This document shows, piece after piece, positions 1 through 5,079 of a stretch of 9,430 bases of DNA (the stretch's first letter is position 1; each line of letters begins with the position of its first letter). The stretch comes from Natrialbaceae archaeon Tc-Br11_E2g1 (GTDB lineage Archaea; Halobacteriota; Halobacteria; Halobacteriales; Natrialbaceae), in assembly GCA_001564255.1 (NCBI GenBank), contig LKNC01000085.1, forward strand, positions 1 to 9,430, in the 5' to 3' direction. The notes beneath the pieces were generated by a model, which was not told the DNA's origin, ran no database searches, and saw only the letters and a program-made list of their open reading frames with translations. A program made the translations under genes and the position numbers.

Positions 1-241
1 CCTCGGCGCGTTCGGCGGCCGCCGCCAGCGCACTCGAGTCGTCGACGTCGACGTCGACGGCCGCGAACAGCTGTCGGTCGATGCCGGCTTCCTCGATAAA
101 CGACCGGTAGGTCCCCGCGGTGACGACTAACCCCGGTGGAACCGGGAGTCCGGCCCCGGTAAGCTCACCCAGGGATGCACCTTTGCCGCCGACGCGTTCT
201 AGGTCGTCGGCGTCGATCTCGTCCAGCCAGAGTACAGCCAT
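1..241 (-). CDS. ppsA: Phosphoenolpyruvate synthase, N-terminal part (runs off left edge)
   Basis: The first 80 residues, read leftward from the ATG at 241-239, match the start of the PEP synthase / pyruvate phosphate dikinase N-terminal nucleotide-binding domain. The protein begins MAVLWLDEI and then has the glycine-rich motif VGGKGASLGEL at residues 17-27 (Lys20) and LPVPPGLVVTAGTYRSF at about 32-48. PEP synthase makes phosphoenolpyruvate from pyruvate and ATP, the entry step of gluconeogenesis in the cytoplasm. The C-terminal phosphohistidine and PEP-binding domains lie outside the window. The ATG is preferred because the homology starts at once and a TATA-like box lies about 32 bases upstream. 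The Val-Asp repeat near residue 63 (GTCGAC three times at 41-58) looks like ordinary acidic haloarchaeal sequence. The gene is divergent from the DNA ligase. Pyruvate phosphate dikinase is the main alternative, but the short N-terminus favours PEP synthase. Confidence 0.9.
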   Translation of the reverse strand, partial: MAVLWLDEIDADDLERVGGKGASLGELTGAGLPVPPGLVVTAGTYRSFIEEAGIDRQLFAAVDVDVDDSSALAAAAERAE

Positions 242-251
242 CTGTACGTGT

Positions 252-266
252 GGTGTTTCGAACACC
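252..266 (-). promoter_or_regulatory. Inverted repeat in the pps leader, candidate operator
   Basis: GGTGTT-TCG-AACACC is a perfect inverted repeat with 6-base arms and a 3-base centre. It lies between the pps TATA-like box (269-277) and the pps start codon (241), where a bound repressor would block transcription. No regulator is assigned. Confidence 0.3.
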
Positions 267-268
267 GG

Positions 269-277
269 TAAATAAAC
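269..277 (-). promoter_or_regulatory. TATA-like box of pps
   Basis: On the minus strand this reads GTTTATTTA, the only AT-rich block near the gene, centred about 32 bases before the ATG. It predicts a transcript with a very short leader. Just upstream (minus strand, 283-279) is GAGTA, which resembles one half of the TACT-N7/8-GAGTA motif described for the haloarchaeal sugar regulator TrmB. The other half is poor: CACT at 10 bases spacing. Confidence 0.5.
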
Positions 278-508
278 TTACTCGGCTCCGCACAGTGATA
301 AGTGAGTGCGATAGAAGGTAGGTAAAAGACCCGAAACAGTTGTTTTCGACTGTATCGGAAGACGGCCGACTGCACTGTGTGTCGGCTGCAGCCGTCGTTT
401 CCCTGGGTCGGACGTGTCGTCTTTCGGCGGCGAACGGCCCGTCCCCTGGCTCGCCACCTGGCCTACGGTTCGTGTTGCTCCTTGGGGACGGCACACCAGC
501 CTGTAAGA

Positions 509-515
509 GTTAAAC
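509..515 (+). promoter_or_regulatory. TATA-like box of the DNA ligase gene
   Basis: GTTAAAC, with TTAAA at 510-514, is centred about 29 bases before the ATG at 541. There is no Shine-Dalgarno just before that ATG. Both points fit a leaderless or nearly leaderless transcript. Confidence 0.5.
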
Positions 516-540
516 GACGGCCGATCCCTACCGACTACCG

Positions 541-2205
541 ATGGAGTTCTCCACGTTCGCCGACCGGGCAGGGAAGATCGAAGCCGAGACCGCGGATCTC
601 GAGATCGTCGACCTCGTGACCGACCTCTTTCTGGACGCCGACGGGGACCTCGAGATCGTCGCCCGCTACGTGCAAGGACGGGTGTTCCCCGCCTGGGACG
701 CCCGGAAACTCGAGATCGGGCCGAGTACGTGTTACGAGGCGATCGCCCGTGGTGCGGGGACGAACGTCGGCCCCGAAGACGTCGAGGATCGACTGGCGGA
801 ACTCGGCGAGATCGGCGAGGTCGCAGCGAGTTACGACTTCGGCGGCCAGCAGGGCCTGGGCGCGTTCACGGCCGGTGGCGGCGGGACGGACCTCACGATC
901 GGGGAGGTTCAGGAGGCCCTCTCGGGGTTGGCCTCGACGGACGGTTCCGGGAGCCACGACCGGAAGGTCGACGTCCTCTTTGGTCTGTTCAACCGCTGTT
1001 CGCGCGAGCAAGCCCGCTATCTCGCCAGGCTCGTCCTCGCCGAGATGCGAATCGGCGTCGGCGAGGGGACGGTCAGAGACGCCATCGCCGCCGCCTTCGA
1101 CGTTCCCGAGGGGGAGGTCGAACGGGCCCTGCAGGTCTCGAACGACTACGGCCGGGTCGCGGTCGTCGCCCGCGAGGAGGGCCTCGAGGGCCTCGAGGCG
1201 ATGGACCTCGAGGTCGGCCGGCCCGTCCAGGCGATGCTCGCCCAGGCCGGCACCGTGACCGACGCCCTCGAGACCTGGGAGGAGGCGGCCGTCGAGTGGA
1301 AGTACGACGGTGCCAGGGTCCAGTTACACCACGATCCGGACGGCGAGACGCGGGTGTTCTCGCGGAACATGGAGGAGGTCACCGACGCACTGCCCGAGGT
1401 CGGCGAGTTCGCCGAGACACACCTCGAGGCTCCCACGATACTCGACGGCGAAGTGGTCGCTGTCGACGACGGAGGGGAGCCGCTCCCGTTTCAGGAAGTC
1501 CTGCGGCGCTTTCGGCGCAAACACGACGTCGCGAAAGCCCGCGAGGACGTCACCGTAGCGCCCGTCTTCTTCGACTGTCTGCACGGGGACGGCGAGGACT
1601 TACTCGAGGCTACCCTCACGGAGCGCCACGCCCGCCTCGAGGACCTGCTTTCGGGCGGCGAGGGTCTCTCGAAGCTCTGGACGACCGACGACGCCGGGGT
1701 GATCGAGGGGATCGACGCCGAGTCCCTCGAGGCCGGCCACGAGGGGATCATGCTCAAAGACCCCGACTCGACGTACTCGCCCGGGCGGCGTGGGAAACGC
1801 TGGCTCAAGCGCAAGCCCGACGTCGAGACCGTAGATTGCGTCGTGACGGGGGCCGAGTGGGGCGAGGGCCGACGGGCGACGTTCCTCGGCAGTTTCGAAC
1901 TCTCCGTGCGGACCGAGGACGGGTACGAGACGATCGGCAAGGTCGCGACCGGGATCACCGACGAGAAGTTGGCCGAACTCACCGATCGCCTCGAGGGTCA
2001 CGTCCTGACCCAGGAGGGCCAGGAAGTCGACCTCGAGCCGGCGGTTGTCTTCGAGGTCGGCTACGAGGAGATCCAGACCTCGCCGACGTATTCCTCGGGG
2101 TATGCGCTTCGGTTCCCCCGATTCCTCGGCGTCAGGTCCGACAAGGATCCCGACGACGCCGACAGTCTCCGCCGGGTTCGATCGTTACTCGAGGTCGAGG
2201 AGTAA
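541..2205 (+). CDS. lig: ATP-dependent DNA ligase
   Basis: A 554-residue ATP-dependent DNA ligase of the archaeal/eukaryotic Lig1 type. It seals nicks, including those between Okazaki fragments, through an enzyme-AMP intermediate. All nucleotidyltransferase motifs are present: motif I KYDGAR with the adenylated Lys254; FSRNMEE at 273-279; LDGEVVAV from 301; motif III FFDCLHGDG at 343-351; motif IV EGIMLKD at 401-407; motif V WLKRKPD at 421-427; and the C-terminal RFPRF at 524-528 of the OB-fold. Residues 1 to about 200 form the helical DNA-binding domain. Within it, QQGLGAF at 103-109 fits a PCNA-interacting (PIP) box at the place where euryarchaeal ligases carry theirs. The length is normal and nothing looks broken. 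The gene ends with TAA, 42 bases before the next gene, which has its own TATA-like box. Haloarchaea may also carry an NAD-dependent LigN; this protein is not that enzyme. Confidence 0.97.
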   Translation: MEFSTFADRAGKIEAETADLEIVDLVTDLFLDADGDLEIVARYVQGRVFPAWDARKLEIGPSTCYEAIARGAGTNVGPEDVEDRLAELGEIGEVAASYDFGGQQGLGAFTAGGGGTDLTIGEVQEALSGLASTDGSGSHDRKVDVLFGLFNRCSREQARYLARLVLAEMRIGVGEGTVRDAIAAAFDVPEGEVERALQVSNDYGRVAVVAREEGLEGLEAMDLEVGRPVQAMLAQAGTVTDALETWEEAAVEWKYDGARVQLHHDPDGETRVFSRNMEEVTDALPEVGEFAETHLEAPTILDGEVVAVDDGGEPLPFQEVLRRFRRKHDVAKAREDVTVAPVFFDCLHGDGEDLLEATLTERHARLEDLLSGGEGLSKLWTTDDAGVIEGIDAESLEAGHEGIMLKDPDSTYSPGRRGKRWLKRKPDVETVDCVVTGAEWGEGRRATFLGSFELSVRTEDGYETIGKVATGITDEKLAELTDRLEGHVLTQEGQEVDLEPAVVFEVGYEEIQTSPTYSSGYALRFPRFLGVRSDKDPDDADSLRRVRSLLEVEE

Positions 2206-2216
2206 TACTGCCGGAG

Positions 2217-2224
2217 TGTTTTTC
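2217..2224 (+). promoter_or_regulatory. TATA-like box of the Bat-type regulator gene
   Basis: The T-rich block TGTTTTTC sits about 27 bases before the ATG at 2248, in the 42-base gap after lig. This suggests the regulator has its own promoter. The same T-run could also help end lig transcription, since haloarchaeal terminators are often simple T stretches. Confidence 0.35.
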
Positions 2225-2247
2225 TCGCCCCGCCGTCAACTCCCGGC

Positions 2248-2895
2248 ATGGCCGTCGTCTCCGAGATCGAACTCGCCGCGGCGGAGTTTCGCCTCGGGCG
2301 GGTTCTCACGGCGGATCTCGAGGTCGAGGTCCACGTCGAACCGCTGGTTTCGACGGCGGCGCTGGTCGCCCCGTACGTCTGGGTCCGCGGGCCCGAGAGC
2401 GACCGCTTCGAGGGTGCCGTGACAACGCGAGACGCCGTCGAGGCCGTCACCGAACTCGACGCCGTCGACGGCCGGACGCTGTACCGGATCGACTGGGCGG
2501 AGCCGACCGACCGACTCCTCACCGGGCTCTGGGACAACGGTGCGGCCGTCCTCGAGGCCCGCGGGAGTGACCACTGGAGTATCAGTGCCCGGTTTCCCTC
2601 CCGTGAGGAGCTGTCTTCCTTTCACAGCTACTGTCGAGACCGGGACCTCTCGCTCTCGTTCGTTCGCGTCCGGTCCGGGGAGTCGGGCTCTCGCGACCGC
2701 CTCGATCTCACCCCTCCACAACGACGGGCCCTCGAGCTCGCGACCGAACGGGGGTACTTCGAGGTCCCGCGGGAAGTCACCCTCTCGGAACTCGCCGACG
2801 AACTCGGGATCTCACCCCAAGCGGTCTCCGAACGCATCCGCAGGGGCACCGACACGACACTCCAGTCGGTGATCCGTGACGACTACGGGGAGTAG
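2248..2895 (+). CDS. Bat-type helix-turn-helix transcription regulator
   Basis: A 215-residue cytoplasmic DNA-binding protein of the bacterio-opsin-activator (Bat/HTH_10) family, common in haloarchaea. The C-terminal HTH_10 domain spans about 154-207: LTPPQRRALELATERGYFEVPR, then LSELADELGISPQAVSERIRRG as the helix-turn-helix. Residues 1 to about 145 resemble the N-terminal domain often paired with this HTH in Bat-like proteins. The family conserves ARFPSREEL-like and LSFVRVR-like segments, both seen here at 114-122 and 135-142. It has no PAS, GAF or receiver domain, so it cannot itself sense light or redox as full-length Bat is thought to. The ATG is supported by a T-rich box 27 bases upstream. 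The gene ends with TAG, which shows that TAG works as a normal stop in this organism. The target genes are unknown. The neighbouring ligase is probably not a target simply because it lies upstream on the same strand. Confidence 0.88.
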   Translation: MAVVSEIELAAAEFRLGRVLTADLEVEVHVEPLVSTAALVAPYVWVRGPESDRFEGAVTTRDAVEAVTELDAVDGRTLYRIDWAEPTDRLLTGLWDNGAAVLEARGSDHWSISARFPSREELSSFHSYCRDRDLSLSFVRVRSGESGSRDRLDLTPPQRRALELATERGYFEVPREVTLSELADELGISPQAVSERIRRGTDTTLQSVIRDDYGE

Positions 2896-2934
2896 ACCGC
2901 CGGCCCCGGGGACGCGGCATGCGGTCTCGATATC

Positions 2935-2999
2935 GGAACCGGGACGTGTCGGCTGGTCGGCGAGGATCCAGTGAACCGCCGTTGGACACGGCCGGTTCC
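2935..2999. repeat. Long imperfect hairpin in the convergent spacer
   Basis: A 65-nt dyad between the regulator gene and the cupin gene, which converge here. Paired segments are GGAACCGG (2935-2942) with CCGGTTCC (2992-2999), CGTGTC (2945-2950) with GACACG (2985-2990), GGC (2951-2953) with GCC (2978-2980), and GGT (2955-2957) with ACC (2975-2977). That makes 20 base pairs in all, with small bulges and a 17-base apical loop. It could end or stabilise either transcript, or be the remnant of a small palindromic element. The rest of 2896-3043 shows no gene. Confidence 0.5.
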
Positions 3000-3043
3000 C
3001 CGGCACGTCTCTGGTCTCCCGAGAGTCTGTACGACCGACGGCA

Positions 3044-3406
3044 TCAGTCCTCGACGATCCCGTCGTCTTTCACGTTCGGTGCGCCGACGACCAGAACCGC
3101 CCCGTCTTCGACCGCCTCGAGCTGTCGCCAGGACTCCGGCGGGACGAGCAGGCTATCGCCGTTCTCGATGGAGACGACATCGCGCTCGCCGTCGCGTTCG
3201 ATCGTCACGTCGAAGACTCCCTCGAGGACGACGTACAGCTCTTCTTGCCGTTCTTGCCGGTGGTGGACGTTCCTCTCGCCGGCCTCGTACTCCCAGACCG
3301 CCGGGCGCATCTCCTCGGACCTGAGTTCGTGGCCGATCGACCGCAGTGTCGGCGCGTCGTCGAACTCCCGTGGCTGTACGTCCTCGAGGTGTACCAGTGA
3401 GTACAT
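3044..3406 (-). CDS. Small single-domain cupin protein
   Basis: A 120-residue cupin, one beta-barrel domain, cytoplasmic, substrate unknown. The first cupin motif is at 43-63 (GERNVHH, then EELYVVLEG), with Gly43, His49, Glu56 and Gly63 in the expected places. The second motif is at 83-95 (GDSLLVPPESWRQ). The usual second His of the HxH pair is Gln51. The His of the second motif is Arg or Gln, as in many haloarchaeal cupins, so metal binding may be weak or altered. The start is taken at the ATG at 3406: homology starts there, and a TATA-like box lies 28 bases upstream. The frame stays open further upstream, antisense to the SUI1-like gene, but that stretch has no cupin character. The gene converges with the Bat-type regulator and diverges from the SUI1-like operon. 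It could be a small sugar- or ligand-binding cupin or a quercetinase-like enzyme; the sequence cannot decide. Confidence 0.85.
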   Translation of the reverse strand: MYSLVHLEDVQPREFDDAPTLRSIGHELRSEEMRPAVWEYEAGERNVHHRQERQEELYVVLEGVFDVTIERDGERDVVSIENGDSLLVPPESWRQLEAVEDGAVLVVGAPNVKDDGIVED

Positions 3407-3429
3407 ACTAGACGGTTCGTGCTCGCGGG

Positions 3430-3438
3430 TGAAAACTG
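3430..3438 (-). promoter_or_regulatory. TATA-like box of the cupin gene
   Basis: On the minus strand this reads CAGTTTTCA-like sequence, centred about 28 bases before the ATG at 3406. The spacing fits a leaderless transcript; the base composition is only a moderate match to a haloarchaeal TATA box. Confidence 0.35.
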
Positions 3439-3465
3439 GTCCCCCGAAAAACAGTTTAGGTTTTG

Positions 3466-3498
3466 TTATTAATTGTACACTATTCGATAACATTATAG
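3466..3498 (+). promoter_or_regulatory. AT-rich promoter region of the SUI1-like operon
   Basis: This is the most AT-rich stretch of the window. CATTATAG (3491-3498) is about 27 bases before the GTG at 3522 and is the preferred TATA box for that start. TTATTAAT (3466-3473) is about 27-28 bases before the alternative GTG at 3498. A dyad CACTAT (3478-3483) / ATAGTG (3495-3500) overlaps the preferred box and could be an operator. Confidence 0.45.
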
Positions 3499-3521
3499 TG
3501 CTGACGGGTGATGGTCGGCGT

Positions 3522-3818
3522 GTGACGTCGGACGACTCACTCGATGACTTACTCGACGAACTCGACACCCGTGGCGATCTCTCAGTCGCCGAACAGACGC
3601 TCACGGTGGATGTCGAAGAGCGCAGGTACGGAAAAGCGGTCACGATCGTCTCGGGATTCGACACCGCCCAAGTCGACGTCGGCGAGGTCGCGTCGGATCT
3701 CAAGCGGTCGCTCGCGACGGGGGGAACCTTCGAGCACGACCGGATCGAACTCCAGGGAGACCACACCGACCGGGTCCCGGAACTGCTGTGTGACCGTGGG
3801 TTCGGGGTCGACGGCTAA
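3522..3818 (+). CDS. SUI1/eIF1-family translation factor paralogue
   Basis: A 98-residue protein of the SUI1 (eIF1/aIF1, bacterial YciH) family. aIF1 binds the small ribosomal subunit near the P site and helps select the start codon. The family core is clear: ERRYGKAVTIVSGFD at 33-47, SDLKRSLATGGT at 58-69, and DRIELQGDHTDRVPELL at 73-89, with the GG and QGD signatures. The N-terminus is an acidic segment (DDSLDDLLDELD). The standard haloarchaeal aIF1, as I recall it, starts with a Cys-rich CSTCGLP..CVC segment, so this is probably the second, YciH-like paralogue rather than the main factor. The start is GTG at 3522 by length and promoter spacing; GTG at 3498 would add eight residues. The stop is TAA at 3816-3818, 11 bases before the oxidoreductase gene, so the two are probably cotranscribed. 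Confidence 0.88.
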   Translation: MTSDDSLDDLLDELDTRGDLSVAEQTLTVDVEERRYGKAVTIVSGFDTAQVDVGEVASDLKRSLATGGTFEHDRIELQGDHTDRVPELLCDRGFGVDG

Positions 3819-3829
3819 TCGTCCCCACG

Positions 3830-5062
3830 GTGACCGTGTCCAGGACGGACGTCGCGATCGTCGGCGGCGGAGTCCACGGCGTCCACCTCGCCGTCCGACT
3901 CCTCGAGGCCGGCGTCGTGAGTCACGACCGACTCCGGATCGTCGAACCCGACGGGCTGCTCGCGGCGTTTCACGAGAAGTGTCGCCAGTGTGGGATGGTC
4001 GAGTTCCGGTCGCCGTTCGTCCACCACGTCGGCGTCGACCCCTTCTCACTTCGGGAGTTCGCCGACGAGCGCGGACGCCTCGACGAACTCGTCGCCTGTC
4101 AAGTGGGTGCGAAACGACCGACCGTTCCGCTGTTTTTCGATCACGCCAGGGACGTCGTCGATCGGTACGACCTCGAGTCTGTGGTCCTCGAGGCACGGGT
4201 ACTCGGCGTCACCGAACGGGCGGATGGCGTCGATCTCGAGACGACCGACGACGACCTCTCGGCACGGGCGTGCGTGCTCGCGATCGGTCACGGCCGCTCG
4301 TATACCCGTCCCGAGTGGGCGCTCGATATCCAACCGGGTGCTCCGGTGGCCCACGTCTGGGACGAGCGGTTCGATCCCGAAGACGTCGGTGACCGGGTCG
4401 GAATCGTCGGCGGCGGGATCACGGCCGCCCAGCTCACGGCGTCGCTCGCACGGCCCAGCCGGGAGGTGACGGTCGTCGCCCGGAGCCCGTTCAGGGTCGC
4501 GACCCTCGAGGCTGGCCGTGAGTGGATGCACGTCTCGAGGACGCTCGAGGGCCTCCAGTCGCTTCCGCCGACGTCGCGGAAACGCCAGCAGGTCGTCACC
4601 GAGGTCCGCCGTGACGGTACGATGCCGCCGGAGGTCTTCTCCCGGCTTCGTCGGGCGATCGACCGTGGCTGGGCCACCCTCGAACGAAACGAGATTTCGA
4701 CGGTGACTCCCGGCGGTGGTACCGTCGTCGTCACCTGTCAGGACGGAGCGGCGACGTGGTTCGACGACCTCGTCCTCGCGACTGGCTTTGACTCGCCGTA
4801 CAACGCGCCACTGCTCGAGCGGATACGCGAGGAGACCGACCTGCAGACGGGCTATCGCGGCGGGCCGGCGCTCGAGGACGGGACCGTACGCTGGCTTCGT
4901 GCCGACGGCACGCCCTCGCGGGTCGCGGTCTCGGGGATCGTCGCCCAGGGGACGCTGGGGCCGTTCGCCCGCAATATACTCGGTGCCAGACGTGCGTGGG
5001 ACCTGCTCGTCGACGAGCTCGAGGCCCTCGTATCCGGATCCGAACCCGCCTGTCAGCCCTGA
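3830..5062 (+). CDS. FAD/NAD(P)-binding monooxygenase-like protein
   Basis: A 410-residue two-dinucleotide-binding flavoprotein. The FAD Rossmann motif is at the N-terminus (VAIVGGGVHGVHL, Gly12-Gly14 and Gly17) and the NAD(P) motif is at 190-199 (VGIVGGGITA). An ATGFD motif lies at 317-321. The segment KCRQCGMVEFRSPFVHHV at 50-67 resembles the FAD-binding region of SidA/IucD/PvdA-like N-hydroxylating monooxygenases and of uncharacterised FAD/NAD(P)-binding proteins near them. The reaction cannot be assigned: lysine or ornithine N-hydroxylation is possible, but no siderophore genes are nearby. No signal peptide or membrane segment is seen, so it should be cytoplasmic. The start is the GTG at 3830; GTG at 3836 would remove two residues. 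It follows the SUI1-like gene by 11 bases with no separate promoter visible. Its TGA lies 17 bases from the stop of the convergent kinase gene. Confidence 0.85.
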   Translation: MTVSRTDVAIVGGGVHGVHLAVRLLEAGVVSHDRLRIVEPDGLLAAFHEKCRQCGMVEFRSPFVHHVGVDPFSLREFADERGRLDELVACQVGAKRPTVPLFFDHARDVVDRYDLESVVLEARVLGVTERADGVDLETTDDDLSARACVLAIGHGRSYTRPEWALDIQPGAPVAHVWDERFDPEDVGDRVGIVGGGITAAQLTASLARPSREVTVVARSPFRVATLEAGREWMHVSRTLEGLQSLPPTSRKRQQVVTEVRRDGTMPPEVFSRLRRAIDRGWATLERNEISTVTPGGGTVVVTCQDGAATWFDDLVLATGFDSPYNAPLLERIREETDLQTGYRGGPALEDGTVRWLRADGTPSRVAVSGIVAQGTLGPFARNILGARRAWDLLVDELEALVSGSEPACQP

Positions 5063-5079
5063 CGGTCGAACCGAGCCAG

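Larger units (their letters stand above)
242..540. other. Divergent spacer between pps and lig, no convincing gene
   Basis: These 299 bases hold the two divergent promoters and no reading frame with recognisable protein character. Three symmetric elements are visible. One is a dyad at 331-358 with arms CCGA-A-ACAGT and ACTGT-A-TCGG around an 8-base loop. The second is a 12-base perfect palindrome, CGGCTGCAGCCG, at 383-394. The third is an alternative stem that pairs GCCGAC (365-370) with GTCGGC (381-386) and so competes with the palindrome. A small RNA or binding sites are possible, but neither is shown. Confidence 0.5.

Noticed and set aside
41..58. Tandem GTCGAC repeat in pps as a possible contingency locus
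   Set aside because: Only three units, encoding Val-Asp repeats of the kind common in acidic haloarchaeal proteins; six-base units would not shift the frame.
729..2570. A 613-codon plus-strand frame overlapping lig and the Bat-type gene
   Set aside because: It is a plus-one shadow of the ligase, with extreme Arg, Gly and Pro content and no motif; the ligase frame has every catalytic motif.
3407..3766. N-terminal extension of the cupin frame to 3766
   Set aside because: The extra 120 codons are antisense to the SUI1-like gene and cross the AT-rich promoter island. They show no cupin sequence, whereas the ATG at 3406 has a well-placed TATA-like box.
3914..3928. GTCGTGA-G-TCACGAC inverted repeat inside the flavoprotein gene
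   Set aside because: A single 7-base repeat is expected several times by chance in a window this size and GC content, and it lies in well-conserved coding sequence with no sign of insertion.
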